Source of the DNA: Hypholoma sublateritium FD-334 SS-4
Taxonomy: Eukaryota > Basidiomycota > Agaricomycetes > Agaricales > Strophariaceae
Direction: 5' to 3'
Assembly (NCBI GenBank): GCA_000827495.1
Contig: KN817576.1
Location: 184,615-248,614 of the forward strand
DNA: 64,000 nucleotides
Part shown: one piece after another, positions 48,621 through 60,797 of the stretch
How positions within the stretch are numbered: the stretch's first letter is position 1
Layout of the letters: every line of letters starts with the position of its first letter
Translations under genes and position numbers: made by a program
Notes under the pieces: model-generated
Databases searched by the model: none
The model's input: the letters and a program-made list of their open reading frames with translations, nothing else
What the model was told of the DNA's origin: nothing

Positions 48621-50216
48621 ATGCCCGCCATCCCGCATGAGATATGGCTGCACATCGCGCGCTTCCTGCCCGTCCGCGCCCTCGCCCACCTCCTCAGCCT
48701 CAACAGCGCCTTCTTCGAGCTCGCGATGGACTACCGCTACCGCCAGATGAGCTTTGCGTATCTCGACAACCGCATGATACGCAGTCTCGCGCGGCTCAAG
48801 TACGCATCCCCGTTCCGCGTCGTCTCTCTTCTCATTTCGCCCGCAGGGATCCCGCCGTCGCGAAGCGCGTCCGCATCCTCCATGTATATCCGGGCTTCAT
48901 CAAGGAGGCGCTCGACAAGGAGAAGCTCGGCCCCGAGCCCATCCTCCGCCGCTCGTTCCGCGAAAAGCTCGCCGACCTCGGCAGCTTCCTGCTCGAGCAG
49001 AAGCTGCACAAGAAGCACCCGCGCATGCGTCTCCTGCGCACGCTGCGCCGCGCGGAGGATGTTGTCCAGGTCATGCTCGAGGTCCTCAGCGGCCTCCCGA
49101 ACGTCACCGACTACTATGTGACCTGGTGCGGCCTGCCGTCCGTCAGTGCCACCGCCGCGCCCTTCCTCTCCACCGTGTTCCAGGCGAACCTCCAGAAGCT
49201 CTCCCTCGAGCTGTCGCTCGACAACGTCAAGAACCTGCTGACGCCCGCGTTCCAGGTCCAGAACCTCAAGGAGCTGCACCTGTGCATCCATTCCGAGGGC
49301 GTTGCGCCGTCGCAGTCCGGCCACATTATGCAGATGCACCTCGCGCCTGCGATCAACAGCCTGCGGTCGACGCTGGAGATATTCAGCATCCAATCCTGGG
49401 TGCCGACCGACCTCTCACCCATGTTCTGCGCAATCACGGCCCTCACGCGGCTCGACCAGCTCATCGTCGCCATCCCCATCGAGTCCATCCACCTTGGCGA
49501 GGCCACCGGGCTGGCCGATTTCCTGTCCACCAACCGCCACACGCTCCGCGTCCTTCGGCTGCGTGCCACTCAATACGGCGGCCCTGGCTTCACGCCCAAT
49601 CTGGGATCATTCGACTGCTGGATCCGGAAAGCAATTCGCGGCGTCGATCTGCCCAATCTCCGTATTCTCGACACCAGCTCTAATTTGTTCCCGGTGGGAA
49701 CATCCCTGCGGTGCCTCGATCAGTTCNGCGCGACGATTACTTCGCTGTCGCTCANTGGNTCTNATCGCACGTACGACGAGGCCGAGGCTGTCGTCACGCT
49801 GATTGCGTCCTGCGCGAGGCAGGAGCCACTCAGCACCCTCCGCATCGGCCTCNTTTCGCTCTCNCCNCAGGTCCTGCATCTAATCTCCTCGCGGCTTCCG
49901 CGCCTGTACCGCCTCGATTTGGTCGTCAAATATATTCTGCCCCACACACATGACCTGCCTGATTTGCGCACTCCAGGTGACAGGCAGCGCACTGCCCAAA
50001 TCGTAAGCATATGTCGCCTTTCTGTGCATTCCAAATCACAACCAATGTGCTTACTAGGAGGACTTCCTCTCCGCGATGGAGGAGCGCACGTATTCCACTT
50101 GGCAATTGCGGCATCTATCTGTGCTGGCGGAATTCCTCCCGTACAGACCCCATTACGAGGCGCTCCTGGAGCAGGTATTTTTGGCGGCGGTGCCGTCGAT
50201 TATGACATACACATAG
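48621..50216 (+). CDS. F-box protein with leucine-rich C-terminal region
   Basis: Plus strand, ATG at 48621, TAG at 50214-50216. Three exons; introns at about 48800-48847 (joins RLK|DPAVAKRVRILHVYPG) and 50004-50058 (joins QI|EDFLSAMEERTY). The N-terminal F-box is IPHEIWLHIARFLPVRALAHLLSLNSAFFELAMDYRY. The remainder contains LRR-like segments (LQKLSLELSL, NLKELHLCIHSEG, RLDQLIVAIP, TLRVLRLRAT, NLRILDTSSN, RLYRLDLVVKY) typical of fungal F-box proteins that recruit substrates to SCF ubiquitin ligases through Skp1. Several Ns between 49720 and 49870. Mushroom genomes carry many such genes; the substrate cannot be inferred. Confidence 0.9.
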
Positions 50217-50725
50217 CGATGACGACGGGCNTGCCTCGCTGCGNNTTATCTGTGCGATAACCGTCGGGGAACATCGAGCACCCGCTGGTGCGCTCCTCGC
50301 CGCCGTGATAGCCATTGGTCTAGTCCCGTCGTCACATTACCTTCCAACCCGTACATGCTTTGATGGAAGCTCCGCAGGGACATATATCTAGCACGCCATA
50401 TTGAGTACAGCTCAATGCCCATAGAGATGCCAAATACAACAGCCATTACCCCGACATTGTGCCTATCAGCCCGTGTGCTGCACATTAACGAACCGCCGTC
50501 CGAGATAGGTCTCATTGACATCAAATATCGCTGCGCGCGGGGGCCCTGGTGCGCGAAGGACTTCGTCGACAGACAAGGCTAATGCCATCGCGCCGCTCCG
50601 CGGATAGCGCCGCGTTAATACGTCTCTCCAAAATTGGCCAGGTTCCTTGACGTCCCTGCGCATACGGTATAATTAGCCAGCATGCATTAATACCCCAATG
50701 AATCTGAAATAGGAATGGCGAAAGC
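50217..50725. other. Spacer, no supported gene
   Basis: Between the F-box stop and the 3' end of the minus-strand pseudogene. No feature recognised. Confidence 0.4.
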
Positions 50726-51732
50726 TTACTCAGAACGACCGCCCGGGCCCAGCCCGCGTCCAGGCGCTGTCACCGGCGCGCTGTGCACCGCGCGCGCGAA
50801 CTGCGCCGCGGCTCTACTATTCCCTTTCCGAGCGCGGAGCGAAATGCGCGGCGGCGCGGCGCCGTTGCCCGTCCTGTGGCCTTCAGGGCGCTCATTCGCC
50901 CGCGCTTTCTTTGGTGGCCGCTGCAGCGAGTGCAGCCGCTCGCCCTCCGGGTCCATGGCGCGCTTCCGCGCGCGCGGCGCGGCGCCAGGCAGGCCATTGC
51001 CATTGCCATTGTCAGCAGGGGCATGCGCCTCGGCGCGCTGCCCACCCGCAGACGCTGTACCTGCGGGCCGAGGCGACGCACGTCCCGTGCGCGCGTTCTC
51101 TCGGGCTGGGGGGTGGTCGAGTGCCTCTGGCGCCGGCGGAAACAGTGAGTATATGCGCTTTAGGTTAATGCACTCTTGCTCACCGTCGAGCGTGTACGGC
51201 CCGAGGGGCATGCGGAAGCCCTGCGCGACGCAGAACGGGACCCACGCCGCGTCGCGGACCTGGAAACGCGGTTAGCGCGCATATACCCAGTCTATGTTCG
51301 AGTTCGACCAGGGGACTGACGATGAGGGCCCGGGCAAGGAGTCTGCGATGCGTCAGACGAAGATCTGCATGCAGGAGTGGAAGGCGCACTTGTTGACCCA
51401 TGGATCGCCCATGTCGCTGCAGAAGAAGAACTGTGCCGTGTAGAATTCGTCGGGCATGTGCGCGAGCGTGCCGCCATGCGCGACTGTGCTCGAGGCCCGT
51501 CGTCAGCGCGGCGAAGAGAATCATAATGCGCCGCCGGGCGCTGCTGGGGATGCGCACCCCAGAGTGTACTGATCTCCTGGGGCACTGACGGGCTGAAGGA
51601 CGCTTGATATTATCTTTGGGACGGGCCAGGGACGTTCATGGATGTGATGGGTGCTTACCCGACCCCGAGAAGAGCATGGCGCGTTTGTTCAGGATGCTTG
51701 ATCGGTTGGGTGAAAGCTGGTTGAGGCGGGTG
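50726..51732 (-). pseudogene. Frameshifted remnant of an unrecognised gene
   Basis: Minus-strand coding-like segments in order are: NQLSPNRSSILNKRAMLFSGS; an intron; SVPQEISTLWGAHPQQRPAAHYDSL; a frameshift near 51515; FAALTTGLEHS; a second frameshift near 51483; AHGGTLAHMPDEFYTAQFF, FCSDMGDPWVNKCAFHSCMQIFV; an in-frame TGA at 51353-51355; RIADSLPGPSSSVPWSNSNIDW; an intron; and VRDAAWVPFCVAQGFRMPLGPYTLDGEQECINLKRIYSLFPP, then a basic low-complexity tail. Each segment reads like real protein, but no single frame links them and no start codon was found upstream. The TGA could fall inside an unrecognised intron. I do not know the family. Sequencing errors could explain one shift, less easily all three lesions plus the missing 5' end. 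Confidence 0.62.
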
Positions 51733-52072
51733 CTACGAAAGAATCAAAGTAGGTGACGTTCCAAGGTCAGCAGTGTCGTTGAAGGGGGAAGAGTAAAGAG
51801 CCGGATTTGGAGCGTTTGCATAATTTCAGCCAAACAACGGCTTTGTATGGCGTACCCTTCGAAGTGCACGCTCAGACCTATGATCACACCATCACTGACC
51901 AACGAATATATGCTATACATAGGTACTTCACAGCTAGATAGATGACAGATCCCCCAAAACATTTGCATACTGAAAATCCTCTACGTAAACATTGCACATT
52001 CCAGATAGTGAAGGAATCATATAACGATGGATGGCTTGATCTAGAGCATAAATGGTAGCCTATCACTCTTGT
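51733..52072. other. Spacer
   Basis: 3' flank of ABP1. A 74-codon minus frame here has no support. Confidence 0.4.
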
Positions 52073-54769
52073 ACCTCGACATAGTTGGCTGCGAAAGATA
52101 GGTCAAGGCGAGTCCGAGCGTGATACGACCAAAAATTACGCACCAGGGAACAATCCGATGTCGCCGACTGAGTTCTTGCCCTGCCACCAGTCCTCGGATG
52201 CGGGCTCGATCTCTGTGATTATATCTCCCTCGCGGAATGTGATCTCGTTGTCCTCAGCAGCATCGTAGCTAGAGGGACCAGGTAAGAATACTACATCACA
52301 GATGATGAAAGCCAACTCACTCATATAGCGCGACAGCACTTATTCCAACATCAGCCACTGGGGGCGTAGGAGCTCGAGGAGGGGGCGGCGGCGGGGCTGG
52401 AGCCGCAGGAGCAGCCTTTCAAAGACGATGTCAGAAAGAATTTAACATAACAAGAGGTCCACCTACAGGAGGGGGAGGCGGCGGCGGCGGAGGCGGCGGA
52501 GGAGGAGGAGGTGCTGACGCTTCTTCGACATGTTCCGCCACCTCAGGCTGTTCGACGATCTCTACGTAGTTCGCTAAAAGTGAGAGGAAATTCGTGAGTC
52601 CAAGAATCCGTTATAAACAAGATATACCAACATGGGAACAGTCCGGCTTTTCCGTCAGCTCCGACACCAGACCACCAGCCTTCATCAACTTCCTCGATCT
52701 GTTCGATATATTCTCCCTCGATGAGGCCCATTTCGTTGTCTTCCGTGGCCTATTTCGAGATTATGTTCAGCGGCTGCATATATAGCGGTTTATATCTAAC
52801 ATACCTCATAATCGTAGAGCACAACCGCCACGATACCCTGTCCAGCATGTGGAACGTATCCATGAGCAACTTCGGGTTCCGGTTCCGGGACAAGCGAAAG
52901 CGAAGCCATCTAAAATGCATCATCAGTATCGAATGCTCGATCCAAACCGAATGTGACATCTACCTGTGCCACCGGTGCGGCAGAAGGCGGTGGCGGTGGG
53001 GGCGGTGGAGGTGGAGGTGGAGGCGGTGGTGGAGGTGGAGGCGCGTCCGCGATCTCTACCGCGACATGAGCAGCGGGGGGAGGTGGCGGCGGCGGCGGGG
53101 GCGGCGGCGGAGGTGGAGGTGGGGGTGGCTGAAAACATATCGGCTTAGTACAGGTTCTAAACAGGAAGAATTCTCAACGACTTACCGCTTCGTACTGAGG
53201 TTCAGGCTCGGGCTCAGGCTCGGGTTCGGGCTCAACTTCGTATTCAGCAGCGCTTTCTTCCGTTCCCCATGCGGCATCTTGTACAGCGGCTCTTGCCGCG
53301 CTGTAGCTAGCAGGCGCGACAGGCGCAGGCGGTGGGGGAGGGGGAGGGGCGGGTGGAGTTGCAGAAAATGCGGCTGTTGTAGCTCCAATGGCTGCGCCAG
53401 CTCCGGCCGCAGCGCCAATTGCCCCAAAATTCCTTGGGGTGTTGTGGGACACAGCGGATCGCCCGAAAGCAGGCGCGCTCGATTTGAATACAGGGTTCGC
53501 GACAGGAGTAGCAGCAGCTGGAGAGACGAATGCAGCGCTGCGACTTCTCGCTTCTTCTTCTTCGGCCTGCTTTTTGGCTAGTGCTTGGCGTTCGGACCAA
53601 GTCAGCTTCTTACCACTACTAGGTGTAGAGGGGCTCGGCGTGGAGGATTGCTGTTGCTGTTCCATTGCAGCGAACGGGTTTCTCAATTTCTTGGGGGCCG
53701 GAAGGTTGACAGGGGTGTAAGAACTTTTTGCAGGTTCTATACGATCTTCTTCGGCTGGCCTGGTAGGTACATTGGAATTCAGTGGGGATGGAGGAACAAC
53801 AGGCGCAGTTGGCTGCGGTGGAGGGGACAGAGCGGCAGAGAATGCTTTTGGCGTCATCGCGCTGAAAGCCGGTCGACTGGCTGATGGAACAACTGGTGGC
53901 CGCGACGCTGCTGGAGGAGGGGGAGGTGCTGCGGCCGCAGGCGGGCTTTCTTCAGGCCACGCATCCGCTGGGGCCGTTCCACCGACGACTGTCCTTCCGT
54001 AGAGGGATCCTGCAGATGCAGGAGATTTCGCAGCAGAAAACGCCTGTCGAGAAGCTGAGGGAGATGGTGCAGGCTTGGCGACGGGAGGAACTTGTTTAAG
54101 CGCCGTGATATCTGGTCTTCCGACTGGCGTATAGCTTGATCCAACAGGAGCGATGGGTTCAAATTTACGCGGCTGTTCTTTATGACTTGAATACTTGGCT
54201 CCAGAAGCAGCTTCCACTCGAGACATCACCAGGGCGGGGGTAACATCAGTCTAGATAGGAGAAATCAACATTAGGCAACATGCAAATGTTGATGTGGCTT
54301 ACCTCGTTTCGAGCATTTATCACTACGTGTGTACTCCTCAAGTATCGCGTAACCGCAGTTGAATGTGTGTGGAACAGGCCTTTCTTTCCCTCAGGAACAC
54401 CATCTCCACACCAGTTGATTTGGACAAATTTCGGAAGTCCGCTCTGCAGACACTATTATTTCGGCTTGTAGAGTGAAGTGAGATGCCACTTACGTTTGGA
54501 TCGACAACCTTGGCGAAAGCGTATTGAATCCTATGGATGGTACCGGAAACGATGAGTTGGCCATCATATCAGATCAACCTTGAGATGCACCTTCCATCCG
54601 AAAATTCCTCTTCGAGCTCCTCGAGACCACCATTCCCAGTTCCTTGGACTTTTAGATCGTTGGTACCACCATCGTATGTGAGGATAGCCCAATCTATTCC
54701 ATTCCCGTTGATCACATCTTGATATGCCTCTGCGATCTCTTTGCTCGACAGATTGACCTGTAGAGACAT
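52073..54769 (-). CDS. ABP1: Actin-binding protein 1 (ADF-H + two SH3)
   Basis: Minus strand, ATG at 54769, TGA at 52073-52075. The N-terminal ADF/cofilin-homology domain is MSLQVNLSSKEIAEAYQDVINGNGIDWAILTYDGG...LEELEEEFSDGR|IQYAFAKVVDPN|...PKFVQINWCGDGVPEGKKGLFHTHSTAVTRYL. A long Ala/Pro/Ser-rich linker contains PAKSSYTPVNLPAPKKLRNPF, KKLTWSERQALAKKQAEEEEARSRSA and an EPEPEPEPEP run. Two polyproline tracts follow, then SH3-1 (IVAVVLYDYE|EDNEMGLIEGEYIEQIEEVDEGWWSGVGADGKAGLFP|ANYVE), another polyproline tract and SH3-2 (AVALYDYDAAEDNEITFREGDIITEIEPASEDWWQGKNSVGDIGLFP|ANYVEVQE). Abp1 activates Arp2/3 and links actin patches to endocytosis. Yeast Abp1 has one SH3 domain; two are seen in many basidiomycete forms. 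Confidence 0.95.
52375..53135 (-). repeat. Two polyproline-coding (CCN)n tracts in ABP1
   Basis: Nearly pure GGN/GGA runs on the plus strand at about 52380-52515 and 52978-53130, read as proline codons on the minus strand. The tracts flank the first SH3 domain and are candidate slippage sites. Confidence 0.85.
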
Positions 54770-55143
54770 GATAGTCCCCTGAGTTTTACTCGATAAGCAA
54801 ATTAGATCATTTATTGGAGGGAACACGACAAATCACCTTCGATATGAGTCTCTGCTGTGAAATAAGGGATGTTGAGGTCGCTGTGCTGATTCAAGAGTGG
54901 AGGGCGCAGCACTTGTGAAACTCCAGCGAAACGAGGTCACGTGTCCATGAAGCCGTACCGTGACCACGCTTGCCCAGTACTCTTTATGACTCTGGACTCC
55001 GAGTCTGTGGCTAGTGGCTAGTAATGTGAGTTTGTCTATTAACTTTATCGACTACGCAGCTCTGTGTTTCAAGATATATAGAGAACATCGTAGAATTTTG
55101 GGGATGTATTCCACGCAAATTGTGTTTCAAATGATTTACAAGC
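54770..55143. other. ABP1 5' flank
   Basis: About 370 bp between the ABP1 start and the esterase stop. No feature seen. Confidence 0.45.
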
Positions 55144-57250
55144 TTATAAAAATGCATCTTTCAATTTCATAATCTCCTCCCATTTTGCGTCGTCAGTCCA
55201 AGAAATGCTTCTATCCTCATTTAAGGACAGAATTTTTCTGGGACTGCTTTCCGGAGATTTTCCGGACTTGTTCATCGCATTGACTTCGTCTGCCATTTTA
55301 TCCAACCACGTCTTCGCAACCTCGAGTTGATCTTTTTCCAAGCTTGGAATCCTATACGCCCACAGTAGGCGGTCACACCCATGGGTAACGTAACCTGTAG
55401 ATTAATCAGAAGTAGGCCAGCTCAGGAGACGAATGCGATATTCACCATATGGGCGATGCTGCTCGGGCGACCACCCGATTTGGTACCTCAGAACTGGGAA
55501 GCCGTGAGATATCATCTCCTGTGAAAAAAGTCGTACAGGGAGATGAACTTGACCAAGAGACATAATCTCTCCGTAGAGCCTAGCGGACTCCTTGCTACCA
55601 GCGTCATCCGGGAGTTGGGGGAAAGCCGCGATCATACGCTGCGCAACCTGTTTTGGGTAATACCTCTCCATATTTGGTAAAATATCTTGGGGGCCCTTGA
55701 TCGGATGCGCAATCGAATAGAGATACCACTCCTCAGTAAGGTCTCCGATGACAACGCTCTTTACCCCGTGATCTTGTAATCCACGAGCTAGACCTCCTGA
55801 CCTCTGCCATTCCACAAGGCCTGGGCGAACGTTGACCCAATCGTTCGATAGAGCTCCCCGAAAAGTGCCAAAGTGGCCTAGTATCTCTTCGTTCTCTATG
55901 GCTCTTGTAATTGATGACCACGGAACGCGGGATGGATCCTTCAAAACTGTCAGGATATCTGAGGCTCTCGGGTCGAGATCCAAAGCCCGGCACAACGCGT
56001 CAAATTGAGGCTGGAGTTCGACAGGAGTTTTAGGATCCGTTCTGGTGGTTAATATTAGACGAATCTTCGACAAAATGGTTTTTTATGGACGCACAGAATT
56101 GCATTTGACTGTATTACAGCAGATTGAAATGGAGCTGTCGCTCCAGACGGAAGCGTTGATGCATGATGAAGTAATTGGTGTACAGAATGTGCACCTGTGG
56201 TTCGCCGGGTTCAGCGGACTCGGAGGGGCATATCTTTCGGTCAAAAAACTCTAACCTGCTGAAAGTCCGGTCACTTGTATGTCATTGGAGTTTCCTGGCA
56301 TGTTCTATAATTACCACCGGCGTACATAATTTTCAAGTGGATTAACTCACCTCCAAAAGCCTCGATGTTCGATTTGATCCACTCTAAAGCCATCCATTGA
56401 TCTTTGAAGCCGTAATTCCCTGTGAGCGCTGGGCTTTCACTTGCGAGAAACCCGAATGCCGATAAACGATATCCAACATTAACCCAGATCTCAGAGCGCT
56501 CGGCAGCGATATATTGGGGTTGAGATCCCAGTGTGTGCGGGGATCCAAATTGAAGAAAGCTATAAGAATGTAACATACATCAGAACCGGATCGGGTTGTA
56601 TGACAAGCTTCAATTACCCTCCGTGAATGTATATTCTAACAGGGAACCCCTTGGTCTCCGGAAAAGATGGGGGTATTGCAATGTTCAAGAAAAGACTTGC
56701 GATGCAGTGTCAATGGTCATTCTCTGATATACTGTAATCAATGGATCAGGGACGCACGGGTTTTCAGTAGGTTGACCAAATCCAACCTTATCTTCGAATG
56801 GCATGCCTGCGTAGATGGACGTGTCAGCACAGGTCAGCACATTGGGATTCAATATATTGGGAAGAATCTACTCGCTCGCTGCCTGCCCATCGTTCTTGGG
56901 CTGCGCGGCATCTAAGCACACATGTCCATCAGTGACAAAGAGAGTAAAGTTCTCTTCCGGAAACTAACATGCAGATTCCCGTATGTATTCCTTATTTTCG
57001 TATCGATAATCGCTCGGCAATGGCTGTGGGTCTTCGAAGCGACGGGGAGGTAAAGCGTACGGTATCTCTAGATACATAGTACGAAATTTCAATAAATGCT
57101 GAACTCCTGAGTCCTGGCTCCGAGTTGTCGCATACCTAGAAAGATAACGGTTCCGTTTTTGGCCCTTCCTCCTACAGCCTCGCCGAACGCCGTGCTCACT
57201 TTTACCCGGGCATGGCTTTGTGACAATTCGTCGTGCAGGTGTTCGTTCAT
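55144..57250 (-). CDS. Type-B carboxylesterase/lipase
   Basis: Minus strand, ATG at 57250 (MNEHLHDELSQSHARVKVSTAFGEAVGG), TAA at 55144-55146. Spliced segments run KNGTVIFL|EIPYALPPRRFEDPQPLPSDYRY, GMPFEDKVGFGQPTENP, FPVRVYIHGG|FLQFGSPHTLGSQPQY, EIWVNVGYRLSAFGFLAS, GNYGFKDQWMALEWIKSNIEAFGG|NSNDIQVTGLSAG|AHSVHQLLHHA, then LTDPKTPVELQPQFDALCRALDLDP and YVTHGCDRLLWAYRIPSLE, ending WEEIMKLKDAFL. The oxyanion Gly pair (HGG) and nucleophile elbow GLSAG are intact; most family members have GESAG here. No signal peptide, so probably intracellular. At least eight introns. Substrate unknown (broad ester hydrolase family). Confidence 0.9.
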
Positions 57251-57898
57251 GGTCAAGATGTACTATGGCTGCAGGGCGTCCAGGGAACCGGATAAAGGCA
57301 ACTTGAGTTCCAAGCATTTCACTGAGCAGCGCGGGAGCCTTATCGCGTGATTATCGATCATGGGATCACAATTCACAGTGATAGCCCAGATGAACTGCTT
57401 GAACAAAAGAACGTATGCGCTTTTCGGCCTCAACCTACATGTAAGTATTGAGGTCCGAGATTTCTGTCATGAGTAACGTCGCGTTCCAAGCAAATATACG
57501 TGTATAATAACAACCTGGTGATCATGAGAGTCGCAGCACCGTCCATCGTGGCAGTGGTAAGTAGCTTGTGACTGGCCAGCGGATAACCATCGATATGGCC
57601 CGCAGTCCTAAAATTCATCATACACCTCGCCCTTTAATTTCCTCGGCACTTATCTCTAACTGGGTGCAAGTTTCATGATATAAGAATGTTTTGGCCATCA
57701 AATGGGTCACTGACAGCGACAAGTATATGCGTTGCTTTCCAAGTTGCTGTAAAGTTCTCAGGATGGGCACTCTAATAAACGAGGAGATCTGTGACAAAAA
57801 ATGGTGAGCTGGGTTGTTCTAGAAGTTGTGTCCTATTGTTACAATCCTGATGCGATTTAACTTGCCTTTATTATAACGGCATGATATGCATAACGCCA

Positions 57899-57918
57899 AA
57901 CCCTGCTACAGCAGGGTT
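57899..57918. repeat. Perfect 9-bp inverted repeat (2-nt loop)
   Basis: aaccctgct-ac-agcagggtt: the two arms are exact reverse complements. Confidence 0.9.
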
Positions 57919-58035
57919 GAATCACGATAGCTGCGCTGATGCATCCCCCTTCCTCCTCAGAGGCTCCCGGAACAAGTGCATCAAGGACGAACCAACATAG
58001 TGGAGAGTGAAATGATGTCTTTCGCCGCTCTCACC

Positions 58036-58090
58036 AGCCCGAAGTGTCTTCCCACCCTCGGGCTTGTTAGGAGGAACGACACGTTCCTCC
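58036..58090. repeat. Two adjacent perfect hairpins
   Basis: agcccga...tcgggct (7-bp stem, 58036-58064), followed six bases later by ggaggaacg-aca-cgttcctcc (9-bp stem, 58070-58090). No coding context and no T-run after either stem. Confidence 0.85.
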
Positions 58091-60277
58091 CGACAGGGCT
58101 GTACTGTTTGCTCGATTTGTCACTTTCACCTGGGGGAACGATGAAGTTGTAAGACGTCAATTTCAGTGCTGTGCATGAAATACACAGTTTGTCGGTAGGT
58201 ACTGCTTAGTACAAGTAGGGGCTCGTCGTGATGCGTTTCGCTGGCGCTGACACTGTCCGCTGATGCCAGTGAGCATAATATTGCGTTTTCTAATGTTTTC
58301 GGTAAATCTCACTTACAACTGGGGTGCCATTTTCAGAGCGGTATGAATGGGCATCTCATAGCTTCGCCTAAAAATGCTATAGAGAGCAGAAGAAGTAGAA
58401 TAATGGCTGTATTGCTGTGCTCAAGGGCTGGGGGATCCGAAGAAGGTGCAGTAGACAATACCACTGGCTATTTTCGCACCGGGGCACAGGCATTTCCTTT
58501 TTTGCGAGATCCTTGTTAGAATAGAAGGGTCGTTCAACATGAACTATCCCAACCAGCGTTCATCTTTTTATTCGAAGAAGAAAAAAAGAACTCACTCGTC
58601 TTTCGTACAAAACACCTCCACTACTCAGCTAGGCATTTGGGACGGGCACATTTGGCGCGAGATCCAAGTTCCCAAAAACAACAGCAAGGCCGCATTCTGC
58701 CACCTAAGAATCCAAATCAGCGCCCACAACAACGATAATTTCAAAAATGGCGTAGTTACCCTCCTAAGTTTCCCAAAAACGTGCGTACGCTCGTTGAATC
58801 TGCGATATTGACAAGCAAGGAGCCAGCACTCGGCCAGCTGACACCAGCACCTACACCATTCAGAGGGAGTGTGCAAAATGCACGGCTTCGGGCTGTCGAC
58901 AAGGTAGGGACGGTTTAGTGTGCAGTTCCCTGAGGACTGAGTTGGACGTGCCTTAAACACCCTCACTGATTAGCGGGAAGTCTAGTATTGTCGAGAGTCG
59001 GGCGAGGGAGTCGGGGTGTGAAGGACAGGCGCGCGGAATACATGCCCTTGGGCTGTTGTAGGGCTTCAGCATTGTGTTCGTGTACATGCACTGGCCGTTG
59101 GGGGAGCTTCGGCGTCGTCAAGTAGTCATAGAATAGCGTGTCGGGTGCTGAAAAGCGAGATGGAGACACGGAATGCACATCCTCAGGAGCGTCGTCGAGA
59201 GGTAGAGTCAGTGCCGATGAGAAATGGGGGAGTACAGTGATGCCTGAAATTGTTTAGCGTGTTATTGGTCTTGTGCTAGCCCTGGCATCTTGTCGAATCA
59301 TATTAGAGTCGTCGCGCTTGAAGTTGAATGGTGGTTGAATATTCGAATCAGTGGGTTGGATGCATGTGCACTGAGGTGGTGGCAATCTCCGGCAATCACT
59401 GCGTTTTGGGCCAAATCATCCGTGGCGGGATTGTTTGGGATAGGTCATATATACAGGGATCAACACGTCTATACAACCGAATCCACGAGTATCCACTCTC
59501 CTGGATGGTTCAAGAATACATACGCGTTGGTAGGTAAAGATAATGTAACAATCTCCACAAGGATACGCACGAATATGAGATCTGTCTATGTAAATAAATT
59601 GAAATCGTGGACGAGGTATCCACCGTATGTACAGCTGTTAGTAGGACACCTATCAATGACATTATTTGCTAGTATACCTCAGAAGCTGCATTAAATACAT
59701 CCCAATTATATCTGGTATATACCTAAGTATCGCAATCTAGTCTATACCATGTATACACGGCAGGTGTACATCCCTCGCGTCCAGCAATCACTGGAGTATA
59801 TACCGTGTTAGCTTACATGAACAGATCCCAAACTATAAAAAATGGATAGAGCGCGACGTATACCGTCGTGCTCAAACAACATCTATTCCAAGTTCCATAC
59901 ACCATGGCCGGCGGCTGGAGAAAAATATACCCAGTGAGATATTACTCAAGTCACTACCACCGTTAATGACGGCCCTCATTAATATTTCCAACTAGTCTCC
60001 CCCTCGGGATGGGTTTGGTGTTTACAGACCAGATCGCCATGGCCGTCTTCCAGCCCTGCTGGAACGAATTCGCGTGCCCCCTAGCCCGCAACACGACATC
60101 GATACATGGATTGCGAGGTGTCAGCATAGTCAGAATGCCCCCCAAGCAGAATTACCGGCTTCTAATCGCACCTTGGAGTATCTTCTCAACCATGATCGTG
60201 TTCGTTGTGTGCTCCATGTGGTTGAGTTACCGGTGAGTACCTAGTTAATATTCTTCTATTCAACTTGTAAATAACAT

Positions 60278-60766
60278 ATGAATCTCAAGGGTGAAATCGA
60301 CGAACCTTTTCAAGACCCATCTACATACAATTTACACCTAACGCTCCATGTCGATCCTTCTGCTGGCTTCTTGGGTCAATATTCTACAAGCCCCACCGTC
60401 ATCCTTGACTCGTATACTTGGCAAGGGATCACGCCCAAGTGGAAGGACCTCAAGGAGCCTGTGGCGTTTCTGCAGCCAAGGGCTCAGATGCTCGAAATCA
60501 TGGCTTGTTTGGCCAAGGATTCCAAGAACGAGAGTATTGCGAAAGATATCACTACCTGGTGTTCAAAGCTATCTGTGAGTGTTTAGCAACTTCTCTTTCC
60601 GACAGAGGTATGACTCCCTTTTCAGATACAGAACATCACCGCCCGAGATGTTAGGGCAGCACGTCGAGCTTTCAGACTTCAAAACGTCAGAACGCCAGAC
60701 GCAGAGAAGAGCGCGCGCACAAGAAAGGGGGGGGCAAAGAACCGTGGTTTGACAAAAAGTAGATAG
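60278..60766 (+). CDS. Unrecognised small basic protein
   Basis: Exons 60278-60574 and 60626-60766 with a 51-bp intron (GTGAGT..TTTTCAG) give about 145 residues. Real coding is suggested by the frame carrying smoothly through the splice: DITTWCSKLS|IQNITARDVRAARRAFRLQNVRTPDAEKS. The N-terminal part (GEIDEPFQDPSTYNLHLTLHVDPSAGF, LDSYTWQGITPKWKDLKEPVAFLQPRAQMLEIMACLAKDSKNE) is soluble and mixed, and the tail is strongly basic (RTRKGGAKNRGLTKSR). The start may lie in an upstream exon. No family recognised. Convergent with the coiled-coil gene; only 31 bases separate the stops. Confidence 0.6.
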
Positions 60767-60797
60767 CTTCCTTGTAGCATTATCAACTACATCACAT

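Larger units (their letters stand above)
57251..60277. other. Gene-poor 3 kb with hairpins
   Basis: AT-rich DNA with fragmented open frames on both strands, none recognisable. A plus frame at 60130-60236 (FSTMIVFVVCSMWLSYR) encodes a membrane-like segment ending at a GTGAGT donor. It may be an upstream exon of the next gene, but its phase does not fit the obvious acceptor. Confidence 0.4.

Noticed and set aside
60009..60236. Upstream exon of the 60278 gene
   Set aside because: It ends at a good donor, but its phase does not match the acceptor before GEIDEPF, so the join could not be supported.
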